A DNA stretch of 64,000 bases from Sciurus carolinensis (GCF_902686445.1 NC_062224.1:22361123-22425122), one strand, 5' to 3'. Shown: positions 19,831-32,590, numbered from the stretch's first letter. The notes: generated by a model not told the origin, from the sequence alone. Numbers and translations: made by a program.

Positions 19831-21130
19831 CTCATGGACACAGAGGCCACATTGGACTTTTGTTATTCACTTGCTATTTTTAAACTGAGTTTGATTACCG
19901 AATTTTTCAGTTCCCTTCAACTAAATCCTTCCATTCAGATGTTCTTCTTGACATTTCTCCCCTAAAGCTATGGCTATTTGCTCAGGTCAGCTTTGAGAGG
20001 ACTCATCGATATTGATAGGTCATATGAGAACAGGCCTCTTGTATGTAAGATTTTATGAACAAAATGCTTTGCTATAGTACCTAGTCATCATTCAGCATTT
20101 TTAAATATACAGTTAAGAATTCAAGTGACCAAGAACTCTAAGTAGCAGGATGACAGAACAGATGGTCCAAGATTTTAATGTCTGACACTAGACTTCAAAA
20201 CGATATTGTTAATGGCATCGATCTACCTACCTCTTGAATTTCTCAGAAAATGCACGCGGCCTTGTAGTTGATTTTGAAGAGAGGTATCTGTGCAAGGTGA
20301 GCAGCCGTTAAATGCAGCTTTGGAATAATTGGTCTTCCTCCATTGTTCAGTTCATAATAGCTGCAACAGCTCATACTGCTAAAATAGATCCAATTATGTC
20401 AAAAAATATTAAAGAAACAGCATGCACTTCCTCAGCAACCTTACCCTGCCTAGAAAGTAAGCAAGGGATTTCTTTTTTTTTTTTTCTTTTGGTTTCTGAC
20501 TGTACATAAATTAAAAGTTCAATAAAATTCAGAAATCCAGAAATAAAAATACAGAGGAAAGCCATCATTTAGCTCAGGTTCACATCATACTGAAAATCAA
20601 AACAGTTAAAATACAATAAAATAATAGAAGTAAGGATATAAAAAGGAGGGGGCTTCATTTAATTATTTTAAGAACTTTGACACAATATCATCATAAAAAT
20701 TTATGCTTCAGAAATTTTCTCAATTCTGTTTCAGAAAAAAAATGTAGTAGACATTTACATGCACAAGTTTAGTGCAAATACATAAAATTTAAAATAGAAA
20801 TAAATTAGGCAATGAATTGCTGTATTTGATGTGTATTTTTATCTCACAGTAAATGCATATTATCTGAGATTCAAGTCTGAGAAACAATACAGTAAATTTG
20901 AGCATTAACATATTTCGTAAGTTAATTGTTTCATAGTAAAGCAAGTTTCTTTTCCCATTTTGGTCAGTTTCTGTATGCCCTTTTTTAAGTCATTATGAAT
21001 CTCATTTGTCAATTATATTTTTATTTTGAGAAATTTCTTAGATTCTTTCTATAGTTTATTCCTCATATTTTCAGGTCTAAGTTAGTCCCATCTTATGATA
21101 TGTTTTAGAAATGTTTTTTTAATTAGGTGT
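19831..21130. other. Unique AT-rich sequence, no gene seen
   Basis: No recognised repeat, apart from a T tract near 20471-20482. A 65-codon minus frame at 20371-20568 has hydrophobic stretches on both sides of a lysine run encoded by the A/T tract. It might be a fragment of a processed pseudogene, but I do not recognise the parent and there is no poly(A) evidence. Confidence 0.35.
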
Positions 21131-21212
21131 TGGACTAGGGGTATTGCTCAGTCTTATAGTACTTGCCTAGCATGCACAAGGCCCTGGGTTCTCTCTCCAG
21201 AGCCTGCATAAA
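21131..21212 (+). repeat. ID SINE (old, diverged)
   Basis: GGACTAGGGGTATTGCTCAGTCTTATAGTACTTGCCTAGCATGCACAAGGCCCTGGGTTC resembles an ID. The B box is damaged (GGTTCTCTCTCC) and there is no good A tail. Confidence 0.85.
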
Positions 21213-22855
21213 AACAGTTGCTGGGAAATTGGGAAGACAGTGTCTTATTAGATCCTCAGGTTATTTCACATACACACACACACACAAAAATATTCCTCAC
21301 AAATTTATTCTTCCTGGAGTGTACCTCCAGTCATACTTGAGGGTCAATGTACCATTTCTTAAAATTATATCAAGGGGAATAAATTTGGGGTTCAAGCTGA
21401 GATACCAGAAATCCACATTCTTCCTATACTGCATTGGAACTTGGACCCCCTCTTCATCTGCCACTTCTACCTACTCAGCACTAGTGGTGAAAACTTCTCC
21501 AACCCTGGACACTTGTGGTGTAGACTAGTGTTGGGGTTCCAGCAGGAGGGGCTAATGGCAGGAAATGAGACAGTGTTTTAGGTAGAAGTTTGGAGGAAGC
21601 AGTAGAGAGTTTCATGGTCAAGTTTCTGGGTCAAGGCTTCCTTTCCCTGTCATGACTTGGACCAGATTTTAATTTGTTCTATCAATGTTTGTTTCTGATC
21701 TTGCTCACAAGTATTAACCCACCAGTCTCTTCTCTCTGCCACTATTTGTTGCCTCTACCATAGATGGCATTTTTCCCTGACCAAGTGTGAACAAGACCGG
21801 TCTACCTGCTTCTCCTCTTCATCCCTCAAGTAAGGACTCCAAAACCTTCAGGACCTGCAAGGGTTTTGACCACTGCTGTTGACTGAAGCACATGGGTGGT
21901 GACACAGTCATTTCCTCCTTCTCTTTCCCCTCTGCTCCCCATGCTCCCAGAACTCATAAAGGAAAATGTGCACATATACTGAATCTTGTACACAAAAGTA
22001 AGAGTTCTCAATCTCGTGGGGTCTGAAACAAAAACTTCCTGCTGAAGGAGCTAATAACTATCATGGAAATATATGAAGGATGAACTAAGCTAATGTGGGT
22101 TAACTGATTTCTTTGTCCTTTTTGGGGTCTTTCAAAGTTTGGTCAAACAAGGGAAGCAACTACTTTCACAAAGCCAACAATTATGTGGCAGGTTTAATTT
22201 GAAAATTAACATACCAGTGTGTATTCTGCATATCCCATTAACAGAGGTTGTCAAAGAGTGGGCCCGCAGAATTAATTACACTTGACATCGTTAACAAGTA
22301 TGCACAGATGGCAATTTGTAGTCAATGGTAATCTCAGATCAAACTATTTTAGCATCAAAATTTGACTTATTATGAATTAATTTTCTCATTTTGGGATTTG
22401 CTTCTGTGTAGAAATATTTGCTCTTGAGTTATTTGAACACAAAGAAGCCCTAAAAACTAAAGAATAATTTTTGCAGTTAACAATGCAACCAAAGCAGGCT
22501 AATTTTTTGCCATGAAAGTATTGTTTTAAGGAGAAAGTTCATAATATGAGGGAAATTATAATATAAATGATGTTGTCAAGTTATATTTCTCATGTTATTA
22601 CTCTTTGTTTTATGTAATAGCAGGAACAAAATGAAACTAACAGTTTCAGAGGGAAATTCTCATGGGAGTTAAGGATTCTGGTTTCTATCACTTTTAAGTA
22701 TATCAGTTTTTGTTCACTGGAAAATGGAAAACCACCAGACCACTTCAAGGCAGTATTACAAGAAGGGAATGGGAATGGGGTGAGAGGGAACAAACAAAAA
22801 TGGAACAAAGACACCAACACCAGACTAGTTTGGCTCAATTTCCATCTGGTCCACC
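21213..22855. other. Unique sequence, no gene seen
   Basis: It contains a short CA run at about 21272-21287. The 121-codon frame 21163-21528 begins inside the ID SINE and has no family signal. 22240-22290 (GAGGTTGTCAAAGAGTGGGCCCGCAG) faintly resembles a MER5/MER20-type hAT end. Confidence 0.4.
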
Positions 22856-22859
22856 ACCA

Positions 22860-22996
22860 GCTTCATGATGATGGGCAAATCAAACTCTGCAAACCTTACT
22901 TTCTTCATCTGTAAGAGGATGACAATATCCGCCTTGTACGTCTCTTAGGAGAATTATTTTGCACAGTTTCTGGCACTTAATCATTGCTTAACAAAA
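22860..22996 (-). repeat. MIR SINE (antisense)
   Basis: GGGCAAATCAAACTCTGCAAACCTTACTTTCTTCATCTGTAAGAGGATGACAATATCCGCC, then GTTTCTGGCACTTAATCATTGC, follows the antisense MIR order. Confidence 0.85.
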
Positions 22997-23104
22997 TGTG
23001 GCCTCTCCTCTACTTCCTAACCCACTTCCTTTCCATGCACATAGTGTAGATTGCATGTCTATTTTAGTTAAAAGATATTTATAGGATGTTTATGTTTCCT
23101 GCTT

Positions 23105-23290
23105 ATTGCTCTAATTACATTACAATATTAGCTCATTTAATTCCCATAACTTGTGGAAGGTACTATTATGATTTCTCTTTCATGGAGGAAGAAAATAAAG
23201 CACAGAGATTTAACCAGTCACCCAAAGTGGGCCAAGTTCCAACCTAGGGCATCTGGTTTGCACACAAGTCCTGTGCCTGCTGTCTTTCAT
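23105..23290 (+). repeat. MIR SINE
   Basis: AGCTCATTTAATTCCCATAACTTGTGGAAGGTACTATTATGATTTC, then AGGAAGAAAATAAAGCACAGAGATTTAACCAGTCACCCAAAGTGGG, matches the MIR core and right arm. Confidence 0.82.
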
Positions 23291-25640
23291 AGTAACAAAG
23301 GAAAAAATTCAACAGCCTTCTCTGTTGTCAGAATTTCATTACCAAGGGTGAAATATAGCAACGATTGAAACGCTGTTCATATATAAGAATGTCATGTAAA
23401 ATAAAATAATTTTAAATATGCCAGAAAATATTGTGCTTAAAGGATCAATGGGAAAAAAAGGAAGAAGCTAAACTTTGGGCATGAGAGGAGAGGCCATCAT
23501 GGTCAAGAAGGTGTGGAATTGAGAGACAGATAAGAGGAGAGAGTGTCAAGTTGAGACATCACTTACCAAACTCTTCAAAGTCAAAACTGTGCTTTCCAAC
23601 TTTCTAGGCAAGTAGAAGCTGCGGTTATAGCTGTGCTTGTCCCCAACTTGACCACAGTAGAAAACACTATTGGCACTGGGTACAAGTCACTGCTGCTTCT
23701 CCTGAGTCATCAAGATGTCTTTGAAAGTATAACCTTCTGCCTTAATAAGCTCTGTTTCCATAAGCTAATTAATTGACCTACCACTGTGTTTGAACATAAG
23801 TAGAATAATTTTGCAGTGGACACTCATATCCTGGTCCTCTTTGTGAATGAAGGACTGTCCCCCAGCTGCTGGGTGTTCCGCTGGCAGAAAGCTCTCAGCT
23901 GTCAGATCCCTTTATGAACTGCTTCAGCAGAAGGGCCTCTCACTCAAGGTCATGCCCCTTCCCCAGATCAATCCAATGATTAGTCAACACAGAAATCTAA
24001 AGACAGTTCTCTGACTGCAGTTGGGACAATGCTGAAGGACCACCCTAGCACCAAAGCTTCCCTGGGGCCAGCTGAGGACTTTGTTGGGATTGTGTCTCAG
24101 CCTAGCTTCTCCATCTGCCCAGCTGACTGCCTTTCCTTCCATAGGTGTTGTTTCCAGAAACATTAATAAGGGTCCTGCAAATACATCTCCAACTCAGCAT
24201 CTGATCTCCATGCAACCCAATTGGCAACACATTTTTGTCATGCACTTTTATATATATATATTGATTTGCCTGATAATTCAAAGTTCCAATAATCTTGATT
24301 TTGACATATTTCCAGTCCCATCTACACAGGCTGTCCTTTTGGTGACAGGTAAGCTGGCCAGCCAGAATTGACAGCAGAAGCAGGTGCAGGCTTGGGTCAC
24401 ACCTTGCAGTCCTCACTGATAAAGGTATTTGATGACTGTCTCATAAGTCTTTTCACTCAAAGAAACAGATAAGATACCTTAGTCATGACTATCTTTGGAC
24501 TGGGGATTTCCCTGAAAGCTAAGATATTCTTAATAAAATATTTTTGCTGGAAAGAAAACTAGCATTATTTGAGAATAATACTAGGAATTGTAGAAATGGA
24601 CTTAACAGGAATACATTTTTTTTTTCTAGTTAACTTAGGATTTTTTTACTTGATTTGTTTTGCTTTACATGACCAAGTGTAAGGCAGATTTTTTTCATAC
24701 CTGAAAGAAGACTGACCAAAGTTCAGCCTTGTGCATTTTTGTGGGTTCAATGATAAAATAGAGTGTTGCTATTTTAAGAAGTGATTAAAAGCAGCTATTT
24801 TTAGACTCAAAATTTTATGGAGATTTTTCTTTCTTTTGTCAATCGTTCTCTGACAAGCAAAATCATTTCCAAGTACATTAGGCTGAATACAGTTCAAAGA
24901 AACCCATGGATTACATCTTGCAGACTCCATCTCAACAAGAGGACAGTGTAATTTACAGATTAGAGAGTCCTTTTCAGAGGGAGCATGGCATAAGCCTGCA
25001 GGTACTACTGACAGCTGGGGCGAGGTCCGCCAAGGAAGTTGGCAGGAAGCCAGGAACCAAGAATTGAAGCATATAAAATCCTGAACCTTTACCCCCTTCT
25101 AGGGACAGCTTGAAAAACATGCGATCTCCTTTAAAATTCAAGGTGCTGATCTATTGACAAGTAGAGCCTTCCTATACTCGGTCCTGTCACCTCTTCCATT
25201 TGGAAGCCTATTTTATAAGTAAAAACCTTTAATGAGAATTGACACAGGCAACTGCCTTGCAACAGACGTGGCTGGTATTAAAAGTCTATGGTCTAACTGG
25301 CGTAGTTCTTATGAATAACAACGGGTGAGGGAAGTCTGTAAGGACATGAAGGGCAATACTCACATTAAAAAATTACTGCAATAAGTTGTGACATATACAA
25401 ATCCTTTTCATATCCAATAGATCCACTGAAAGCAGCACTTAGAAACTGACCTTAAGACTGATTATAAGCTATTTAACTTATTTTGGGGGAACAAACCTCT
25501 CATATGCCAAATTTCTTATAAAAATAAATAAGAAGGCGGTAATTCAGGTTTCACAGGGCTCTAGCATTTGTGGGGAAGGGATTGTTGATAGAGGATCCCC
25601 CTTCCGACGGCTGAGAATGCCATCAGGGCTGGACTAGCAA
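23291..25640. other. Unique sequence, no gene seen
   Basis: About 2.35 kb without a recognised gene or repeat, apart from a short TA run at 24250-24260. Frames at 24081-24371 and 24102-24416 overlap on opposite strands, lie in ordinary sequence and have no domain. Confidence 0.4.
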
Positions 25641-25644
25641 CTTA

Positions 25645-26298
25645 CAGTAGTCCCCCCTAATCCACAGAGGATGCAGTCCAAGATCCCCAGTGGAAGGTAC
25701 AAATGGCAGGTTAGTACCTTTCCAACTTATCTAAGCCCTGCCATGCACTAATGCTGTAACTTTCACAGGTTGAGGTGTGACAGCAAAACTAGCACAAATT
25801 TCTTTTCATTCTTCACAGTTTCATGGGTAGAAGATTCATTTTTCACTTTTACCATAGATTTTAGCAACTTCAGCATGGGTCTGTTTTTCCTCCTTAAGCC
25901 AAGAACTTTCACCTTTCCACTTAAAGAAAGCACTTTGCAGCTCTTTCTTTCTTTTAAATCCAAATTGCCCACATCACTACTCTTGTACTTTGGGGCCATT
26001 ATTAAGTAACATAATTGTGACTTGAACACTGTGATCCTGCAATAATCGAGATGCTACTAAGTGACTTACAGGTGGGTAGTGTATACAGCATGGATACCCT
26101 GGACAAAGGGATGATTTGTCCCAGGGGAGACAGAACACATTGGTGCAAGATTTTATCACAATACTCAGAATGCCACATGATTTAAAATTTAAAAATTGCT
26201 TATTTCTGACATTTTTTCATTCAATGTTTTCAGGTTATAGTTGACTGAAGGTAACTGAAACTATGAAAAGTGAAACTGCAGAAAAGGAGGAAGTACTA
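25645..26298 (-). mobile_element. Tigger-family (pogo-type) DNA transposon fossil, internally deleted
   Basis: The left end CAGTAGTCCCCCCTAATCCACAG follows a TA dinucleotide (25643-25644). The right end, read in reverse, is a diverged copy (ATAGTACTTCCTCCTTTTCTGCAG), so the element has TIR-like termini. Its centre encodes, on the minus strand, the start of a Tigger transposase. At about 650 bases it is much shorter than a full Tigger (over 2 kb), so most of the transposase is gone. Confidence 0.78.
25763..26029 (-). pseudogene. Tigger transposase N-terminal fragment
   Basis: The minus frame contains MAPKYKSSDVGNLDLK and then SCKVLSLSGKVKVLGL. This matches the start of the CENP-B-type helix-turn-helix domain in Tigger/pogo transposases, the family from which human TIGD and CENPB proteins derive. 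The real start is probably the ATG at 25997-25999, not the upstream one. After the KNESS motif the frame loses similarity, and the catalytic DDE domain is absent. In life it bound the element's terminal repeats; here it is non-functional. Confidence 0.75.
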
Positions 26299-26394
26299 TC
26301 CATGCTCAGTTGTTGGAAGGTGACCGTATGTAAGTTAGGTGACCATATGTAGCCTGCCTGTGCTGAAAGACTAAAACTTTTTATTTCATAGGTT

Positions 26395-26425
<31 letters not shown>

Positions 26426-26615
26426 ATTGTAAACAAATGGGATACATGTCGTTTCTCTGTTTGTACATGGCGTAAAGGCATACCATTTGTGCAATCATAA
26501 ATTCACATAGGGTAATGTTGTTTGATTCATTCTGTTATTTTTTTCCCTTCCCCCCACCCCTCCCACCCCTCTTTTCCCCCTATACAGTCCTTCCTTCCTC
26601 CATTCTTGCCCCCCT

Positions 26616-26645
26616 CCCTAACCCTAACTCTAACCCTAACACTAA
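26616..26645 (-). repeat. Telomere-like tract in L1 copy D
   Basis: 30 bases: CCCTAA CCCTAA CTCTAA CCCTAA CACTAA on the plus strand, in the L1 3' UTR. Confidence 0.92.
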
Positions 26646-26671
26646 CCCCTCCCACCCCCCATTATGTGTCA

Positions 26672-27174
26672 TCATCCACTTATTAGCGAGATCATTCGTC
26701 CTTTGGTTTTTTGAGATTGGCTTATCTCACTTAGCATGATATTCTCCAGTTTCATCCATTTGCCTGCAAATGCCATAATTTTATCATTCTTTATGGCTGA
26801 GTAATATTCCATTGTATATATATACCACATTTTCTTTATCCATTCATCAGTTGAAGGACATGTAAGTTGTTTCCACAATCTGGCTATTGTGAACTGAGCA
26901 GCTATGAACATTGATGTGGCTGTATCTCTGTAATATGCTGATTTTAAGTCCTTTGGGTATAGGCCAAGGAGTGGGATAGCTGGGTCAAATGGTGGTTCCA
27001 TTCCAAGTTTTCTAAGGAGTCTCCACACTGCTTTCCAGAGTGGCTGCACTAATTTGCAGCCCCACCAGCAATGTATGAGTGTACCTTTCTCCCCACATCC
27101 TCGCCAACACCTGTTGTTGCTTGTATTCTTGATAATCGCCATTCTAATTGGAGTGAGATGGAATCTTAGGGTGG
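26672..27174 (-). pseudogene. L1 ORF2 C-terminal fragment (copy D)
   Basis: An uninterrupted minus-strand frame (26672-27142, extending to the truncation point) encodes the last 156 or so residues of ORF2p, with the Cys/His motif [18 protein letters not shown] and the normal C-terminus [12 protein letters not shown]. The frame is intact to its stop codon. The copy is nonetheless dead because everything upstream is missing. Confidence 0.93.
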
Positions 27175-27297
27175 TATTTCATAGGTTTTAACCTGCAAAA
27201 TCCAGAGTATAAAGATCGGAATTCTGAAAATCTCTCTAGTAGAAGACTCTACACTTGAAAAGTTTAAGCTTATTTCTTTCTTTCTATTTTAACTGTC

Positions 27298-27592
27298 CAG
27301 TATTTCCCAAAGAGTGGTCTGTGGGATGTTAAAAGATATTACCCAATAACATTTTCCATGTCCAAGTACATTTGAGAATCAGTGGACTTATAGAAAACCC
27401 CTTCAGACAGATTTCTTATGGCAGAAGATCTCAGATTCTATAACATACTTACATGCATTGTGACCCTCCAAGACAGCACATACGGTCTTATTTAGTTTTT
27501 ATGTCTTGTGTGTTTTTGACCCTTTAACAATTTTTTTTCAGGGAACAACCTGTTGGATTAGTGTCCCAATAAATACATTTTGAGAAATCTTA
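27298..27592. mobile_element. Probable hAT (Charlie)-type non-autonomous element
   Basis: The left end CAGTATTTCCCAAAGAGTGGTCTGTGGG and the right end ATTTTGAGAAATCT form imperfect inverted termini (CAGTATTTC-type with TTTCTCAAA in reverse), the usual look of small mammalian hAT elements. No 8-base target duplication could be recognised, and I cannot name the family. Confidence 0.5.
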
Positions 27593-28335
27593 TAATAATT
27601 TTTAGAAGTCCTGCTTTAACCATATAATTGCTTCCCAAATTTCTCATGTTAAACCCATATTTTAAAATTCTCAGTCCATATATTTAATATATATATAATT
27701 ATTTTTTATTTGACAGCTACATATTTGCTGTCAAATAAAAATATTTGCTAAATATTTTTAAAATGCAGTCACTATACAGTACATTCTGACCCTTTACTGA
27801 CTTAGCAGTTAGAAAAATATAATTTTATGTGCTCAAAGGTAACACACTTTCAGAGTTCCTTGAAGTTTCAACCAAAGGACTCAAATAGATATTGGGCAGT
27901 ATTAGCCTAGTTTTAAAGCTTTGAGTCAAGCACCCCTTAAGACAGCAAATTAGTTAATTCTTACTAACATTTCATCATTGTGATGGAAAGAAGTGCCCAA
28001 GTCGCTTGCTCTCTTGAAGCCACAGAACACACTAAATGATGAAGCGTCCTGTGATATGCAGCTTCTGATAATGCCCATCAAACTCCAGCAGCCAATTTCA
28101 ATGGCCTGCCAAAGGGAGCACTAAGCAGCTTTAGCTCAGAAAGGATCAGAAACAATTACAAAATTGCATGAGGTGCTACTGACATGTAAGGAAGATGTGC
28201 ATGAAGAAGTGAAATATCAGGAATGTGAGTTAACCAACGCACGAAGCCAGCAGGACTCTCCCTGAACTCACAAGATAAAACAGAAATAAAATTTTAAACA
28301 AGAAAACAGCCATAGTCCAGAAATTTCTTAGCTAA
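27593..28335. other. Unique AT-rich sequence with a hairpin
   Basis: It contains a 15-base perfect inverted repeat with a 9-base loop at 27703-27741 (arms TTTTTATTTGACAGC and GCTGTCAAATAAAAA). Otherwise nothing is recognised. Confidence 0.5.
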
Positions 28336-28462
28336 CGTCCATTTGATAGCTTCGTAATCCTTAAAATGAGGGTAGATAGAACCAACACACAGCAGACTTG
28401 TTCCAAAAATTAAGGATAGTACAATGCTTGGTACGTAGGTGGCACTTGATAAACAGAATTAT
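28336..28462 (-). repeat. MIR SINE (antisense, diverged)
   Basis: GTAATCCTTAAAATGAGGGTAGATAGAACC, then GATAGTACAATGCTTGGTACGTAGGTGGCACTTGATAAAC, matches the antisense MIR layout. Confidence 0.75.
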
Positions 28463-30779
28463 ATTAGTATTAAAACATAAGAAGTATGTGGCAGACATAC
28501 AGGTCAAAATTCTAGTACTTTGCTAAAACTCTCAACAATCTCAAAATTTCCTCAGGATGTTATCAAACAACAAACCCTAGGAACCAGTCATCAAAAACAC
28601 AGACATCGTTCCAAGTAGAATAGGGAAGGTAAATTACAGATGGAATTTTAATTCCAAGGGAGACTCAGAATTTTTGCTATCAATTGTGCTGTCGTCATAA
28701 AGTTTGACAATTGTTGCCAAAGTTTCCTAAGCGACTAATGATGTGGTATGGAGATATACACTAACTTAGTTAAATAAGGAAAATTTGTGAAGATTTGCCC
28801 CTGAAATGCAAATTATGTAATACAAATCGCCCATGAAGAAATCAGCATAAAAATTTCAGCCTGAGGCATCAGATACAGGATTTTGGTTTCAGATACCCAA
28901 AAAGAGATGGCATAGAATTAAATCCTAAGGAGTGCTTACTGGTTATTCTTTCTTTGTTTTCTGTCTCTGCCTCCCCAATCTACCATCACCACAAATGAGG
29001 CATTAGACTCTGTTCCCCACACAGAGCACATTCAGCTACTTGAGGAGAAAACTCTGCTTAGTTCCTGCTGTTATGGAGTTTCTCATGTGTTTTTTACCCT
29101 CAAGGCAGATGGGGGATAAAGTTTAAAAAAAAAAAAAAGATTATTTGCTTCACACAAAATTTCAATTTGTATCCTTAGGGTTTCTCTTTCTATAGAAATC
29201 CATGAGGGTTTTGCTAGCTTCCGATGAGCATCATTTTCCTTCCATGGAATATTGATACTAATCACAAGCCATTCATGTATTTCACCATCTATTTGTTGGA
29301 CAACACATTCTTGTGACTGTAAAATATTCTGTCCCCTTGAGACAGCAGTTGTCTCCAAACCAAAAGCCTTGACCTTCATTTCAGCAGGGAACTAGAAGGA
29401 ATGCCGTTTTGTCTTGGTCTGTTAAACAACGTGACATCGTGTTCTTTACCAGTCCTTGGCTCCAGTCCATCCCATGTGTCTTTAAATCACTTGCTCTTGT
29501 AGAGCTCACCTTAGACCTTTTCCTTTTCTTTCTAAAATCAGTGGTGAAGAAGGATCCTAGAATGTTAACAAATTCCTTCTAGAAATAATATATTGGTTTT
29601 TGACCACCGAAAGGGGCTCAGTCCTAATCCAAAGATCCTTTATGATAAGGAAATGCCTCTCTGCTAAGCTAGCAAGCCCCTGCATTAAGACCATGCCTCT
29701 CTGGAAAGCAGTCACTCTGCTTTAGTCAGGAATGAACCTGGTAAGAGAAGAATATAACTGAAGTTGACACATTCTCATTAGAGTGACTGGAACAAATGCA
29801 CATATGGATCTTTCTGAATCATTGAGCACACTGCTTGATAAATTATATTCTCATTTTCAGAGGCTGTGTCTCAGAATGTCTTAGCAGGTAAGAGCCATCC
29901 TTAGCTCTGGGTTGCTACTTTTTGCCATCCACAAACGGACTCAATGGACTGGTGGAGAGGGTAGTTCACACACAGGCTTGTCTTCTATCAGAATCCTGAC
30001 ACTATACCAAGACACCTTGTGCCCATCGCAGACTGCTGTCCATTAAAGAACCGAATTCAACCAACATGGAAAGGATGGGAAAGAGTGAACGACAGGCATC
30101 TCTTTCTAGAAATCATGCTTCTTTGACTCTTTTCTTGAGCTGTCTTCCATGGAATGAATGTGGACAAGGAAAGTCCTGAGAGAAGTCAGGTGAAAGGATG
30201 GGTTTGGGGGCAAACAGGTCTCCTCCACAAATGAATACCTGAAGCAGAGAGAGAGCATGTGGAAAGCACTTAGCTAGGTCCCCAGAATCACATGTGAGTC
30301 CCATGTGGCTGCTACTGCCCTGACCAGCTCCACACAGGGAGTGTAGCCATTGGTACCCTTGTCCTCCCTGTCACTTACCCCATACTCCAAGGTCCACTGA
30401 GGTCATGGGATTGGTCAAGCCAAATTATTCTCACACATTGCTTGGGAGGTATGATGAGAAAAAGCACCTAGGATTTTTTTCAGTTTCTTTAGGGGAAAGC
30501 AGTTGAATTAAGATGCTCAACATAATCTCCCACTCTCTCAAAAAAAAAAAAAAAAAAAAAAACACGAAAAAGAAAAGATTCTGGGCAAATGTACACTATA
30601 GAATCTCTCAACACTTCTGACAAAGTGAAGTATAAACTATTTTCCACAAAAAGGATCCACTGCCCTATCTATAAAACACTTTTAGTGTCCTCAAACTTTG
30701 CCTTACACTTACTAGGCAAAGAGTTCAGGAAAAAATAAAATAGAAAAGAAAAAAATATCTTGTTAATTCTTTTTTTAAA
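28463..30779. other. Unique sequence, no gene seen
   Basis: About 2.3 kb without a recognised gene. A poly(A) run lies at 30540-30562 and a 13-base A run near 29125. No complete SINE is attached to either. The 98-codon minus frame at 29083-29379 has no recognised domain. Confidence 0.4.
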
Positions 30780-30917
30780 ATGTTTTTGTATTTTTATACA
30801 TACATACATACATTTATTTATTTCTTTACTTACTTATATGTGGTGCTGAGGATCCAACCCAGCGCCTCACACATGCTAGGCAAGAGCTCTGCCACTGAGC
30901 CACAACCCCAGCCCCAC
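30780..30917 (-). repeat. ID SINE (antisense)
   Basis: ATATGTGGTGCTGAGGATCCAACCCAGCGCCTCACACATGCTAGGCAAGAGCTCTGCCACTGAGCCACAACCCCAGCCCC is a full ID in reverse. Its tail has become an ACAT/ATTT simple repeat (30795-30840). Confidence 0.95.
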
Positions 30918-32590
30918 CCAATTAATTCTGATCCAAAACTAACCCTCCTCCTCCAACTCCCCAGAAAAACCCTCTCTAAAACATTATCCAGGTTCCTCAG
31001 TCATCAAGAAGTTTGACATGGCCTTTTTTTTTTTTTTTCCTCAACTGGAGTTTATTTTATAATTTTTTTTTTTTTTTTTTTTTTTTTGCCAAATGACTGA
31101 ACTAATCAAAAAGAAAAAGAAGAAATAAGTAAAGTTAAAGTTATTCATGATTTCTAAAGAGCAATACTGGAAACAACCCAAAATCCCCAATTTTTGTCTC
31201 ACAAGAAAAAAAAATTCACATTTCTTAGAAGAGCTTTTTATTCTTCTCATAGGTATGCTTTAATGGCAGCACCACAGGAAAATACAAAAAAAAAAAAAAA
31301 GGAAAACAAGATAAAGTTTAAAATATTTTTAAGAAAATTAGGTTTTTTTTAATGTAAGGGAATGGATACCTAAAGTATTGTTATAGAATATGCAGAAAGG
31401 GAAATAGTTGTGGAAAAGAACAAAATCAAAAAAATCTCCTTAGTGTTTTTTTAAGTGTATGCCATTGTCAAGTCCCTGGAGAAATGTAATTCTTGCTGGT
31501 CTTGCTTCCAGACAGACCATAAACTACATGATCCCCGAAATTCCTTTTAGTGGGCCTCAGACACAAATTTGTGAACTAACAGAATACACGGCCAAACTCC
31601 CCTACAGAAATGCTCAGAAAATTGGGCCAATTTCAGAGGATTCATCTTCAACACCTTCTCAATTCAAATTCCACTCCCCTTTAATGGCTATAAAAAGAAA
31701 GCTCATTTGGAGTATTTGCTGTATATTTCCTGAGGAGATGTGTTAGTTTTTGTTTTGTTTTGTTTTGTTTTTTGCAGGGAGAATATAATCCTGTAAAACA
31801 GGTGTAATTAAATATTGTTTTTTAAATGGTTGGAATGACATAGGATCATCTGTGCAGTTGGCAAGTGAGGGAGTCTTAAATGAATCACATGTCTTGCCAT
31901 GACTGTATTGCATATTAATGCTAATATAGAGTCTGCTAAGGGTTGTACATGCTGTTTTACTGCAGGTGGAACAGTTGTTTCTTGAAAACTTTGTCCCTAC
32001 TTAAAACCTGGTTTGCAAAAGTCACTCTCACCTTATCTACCTTATTACCACACAGGAACAGTGACTCCACAAAATCCAAGTCCACCTGGTTCCAAATCTG
32101 CCCTTCTTAGTAATAAGTGAAGAGAATCTTCAAATTTGAAAAAGTAAACAAACAAATAAATCTGGTTGAGACTAGTTACACCTAATTATTTTCCTCAAAT
32201 GTAGGCAGAAAATTATAATTATAATACACAGTAAAGGTCCAAATCTGGGTTCCCATTTGTTCTCTCTTGGTAAAGATCTTAGCTCAGAACAGTGTGCAGT
32301 CATGTCCCTCTGCATCTACTTTGGTCTCTACTGTTTCTACATTTTCAATTTGCATTCTTTAATCGTGTGGTCCTGTTTGGTGAGAACTACCATGGTGGAA
32401 TTCTGGCACTGTCATTAATATGTTATCATAAAGAATTCTGCCTCATTATCTGCAATTACCCAAAGTTTAATGCTTATAGTGCAAACTTATGGCTTGACAT
32501 TTCTTACTATAACAGTAGCTATTACACAAATGTTTGCAATGAAGAAGCTGCATTTCATAGATGTTCTTCCTTAGGTCTCTGAGAAGAGAA
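30918..32590. other. Unique sequence with homopolymer tracts
   Basis: T runs at 31025-31038 and 31064-31088, an A run at 31287-31301 and a (TTTTG)n run at 31747-31772. No gene, SINE body or RNA gene is recognised next to them. Frames at 31459-31746 and 32292-32582 have no domain. Confidence 0.4.

Larger units (their letters stand above)
26397..27174 (-). mobile_element. Young L1 copy D, 3' end, 5'-truncated
   Basis: The plus strand starts with a T/TTTTG-rich tail (26394-26435), the reverse of a poly(A) tail that has become a (CAAAA)n repeat. The L1 terminus TATTGTAAACAAATGGG, the 3' UTR and the ORF2 C-terminus follow. A perfect 15-base target duplication, TATTTCATAGGTTTT, lies at 26382-26396 and 27175-27189. 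The 5' end is truncated in ORF2 at the codons for FHLTPIRM. Confidence 0.96.

Noticed and set aside
20371..20568. 65-codon minus-strand membrane-like frame, possible processed pseudogene
   Set aside because: Parent gene not recognised; the lysine run comes from a T tract; no poly(A) tail or target duplication was found.
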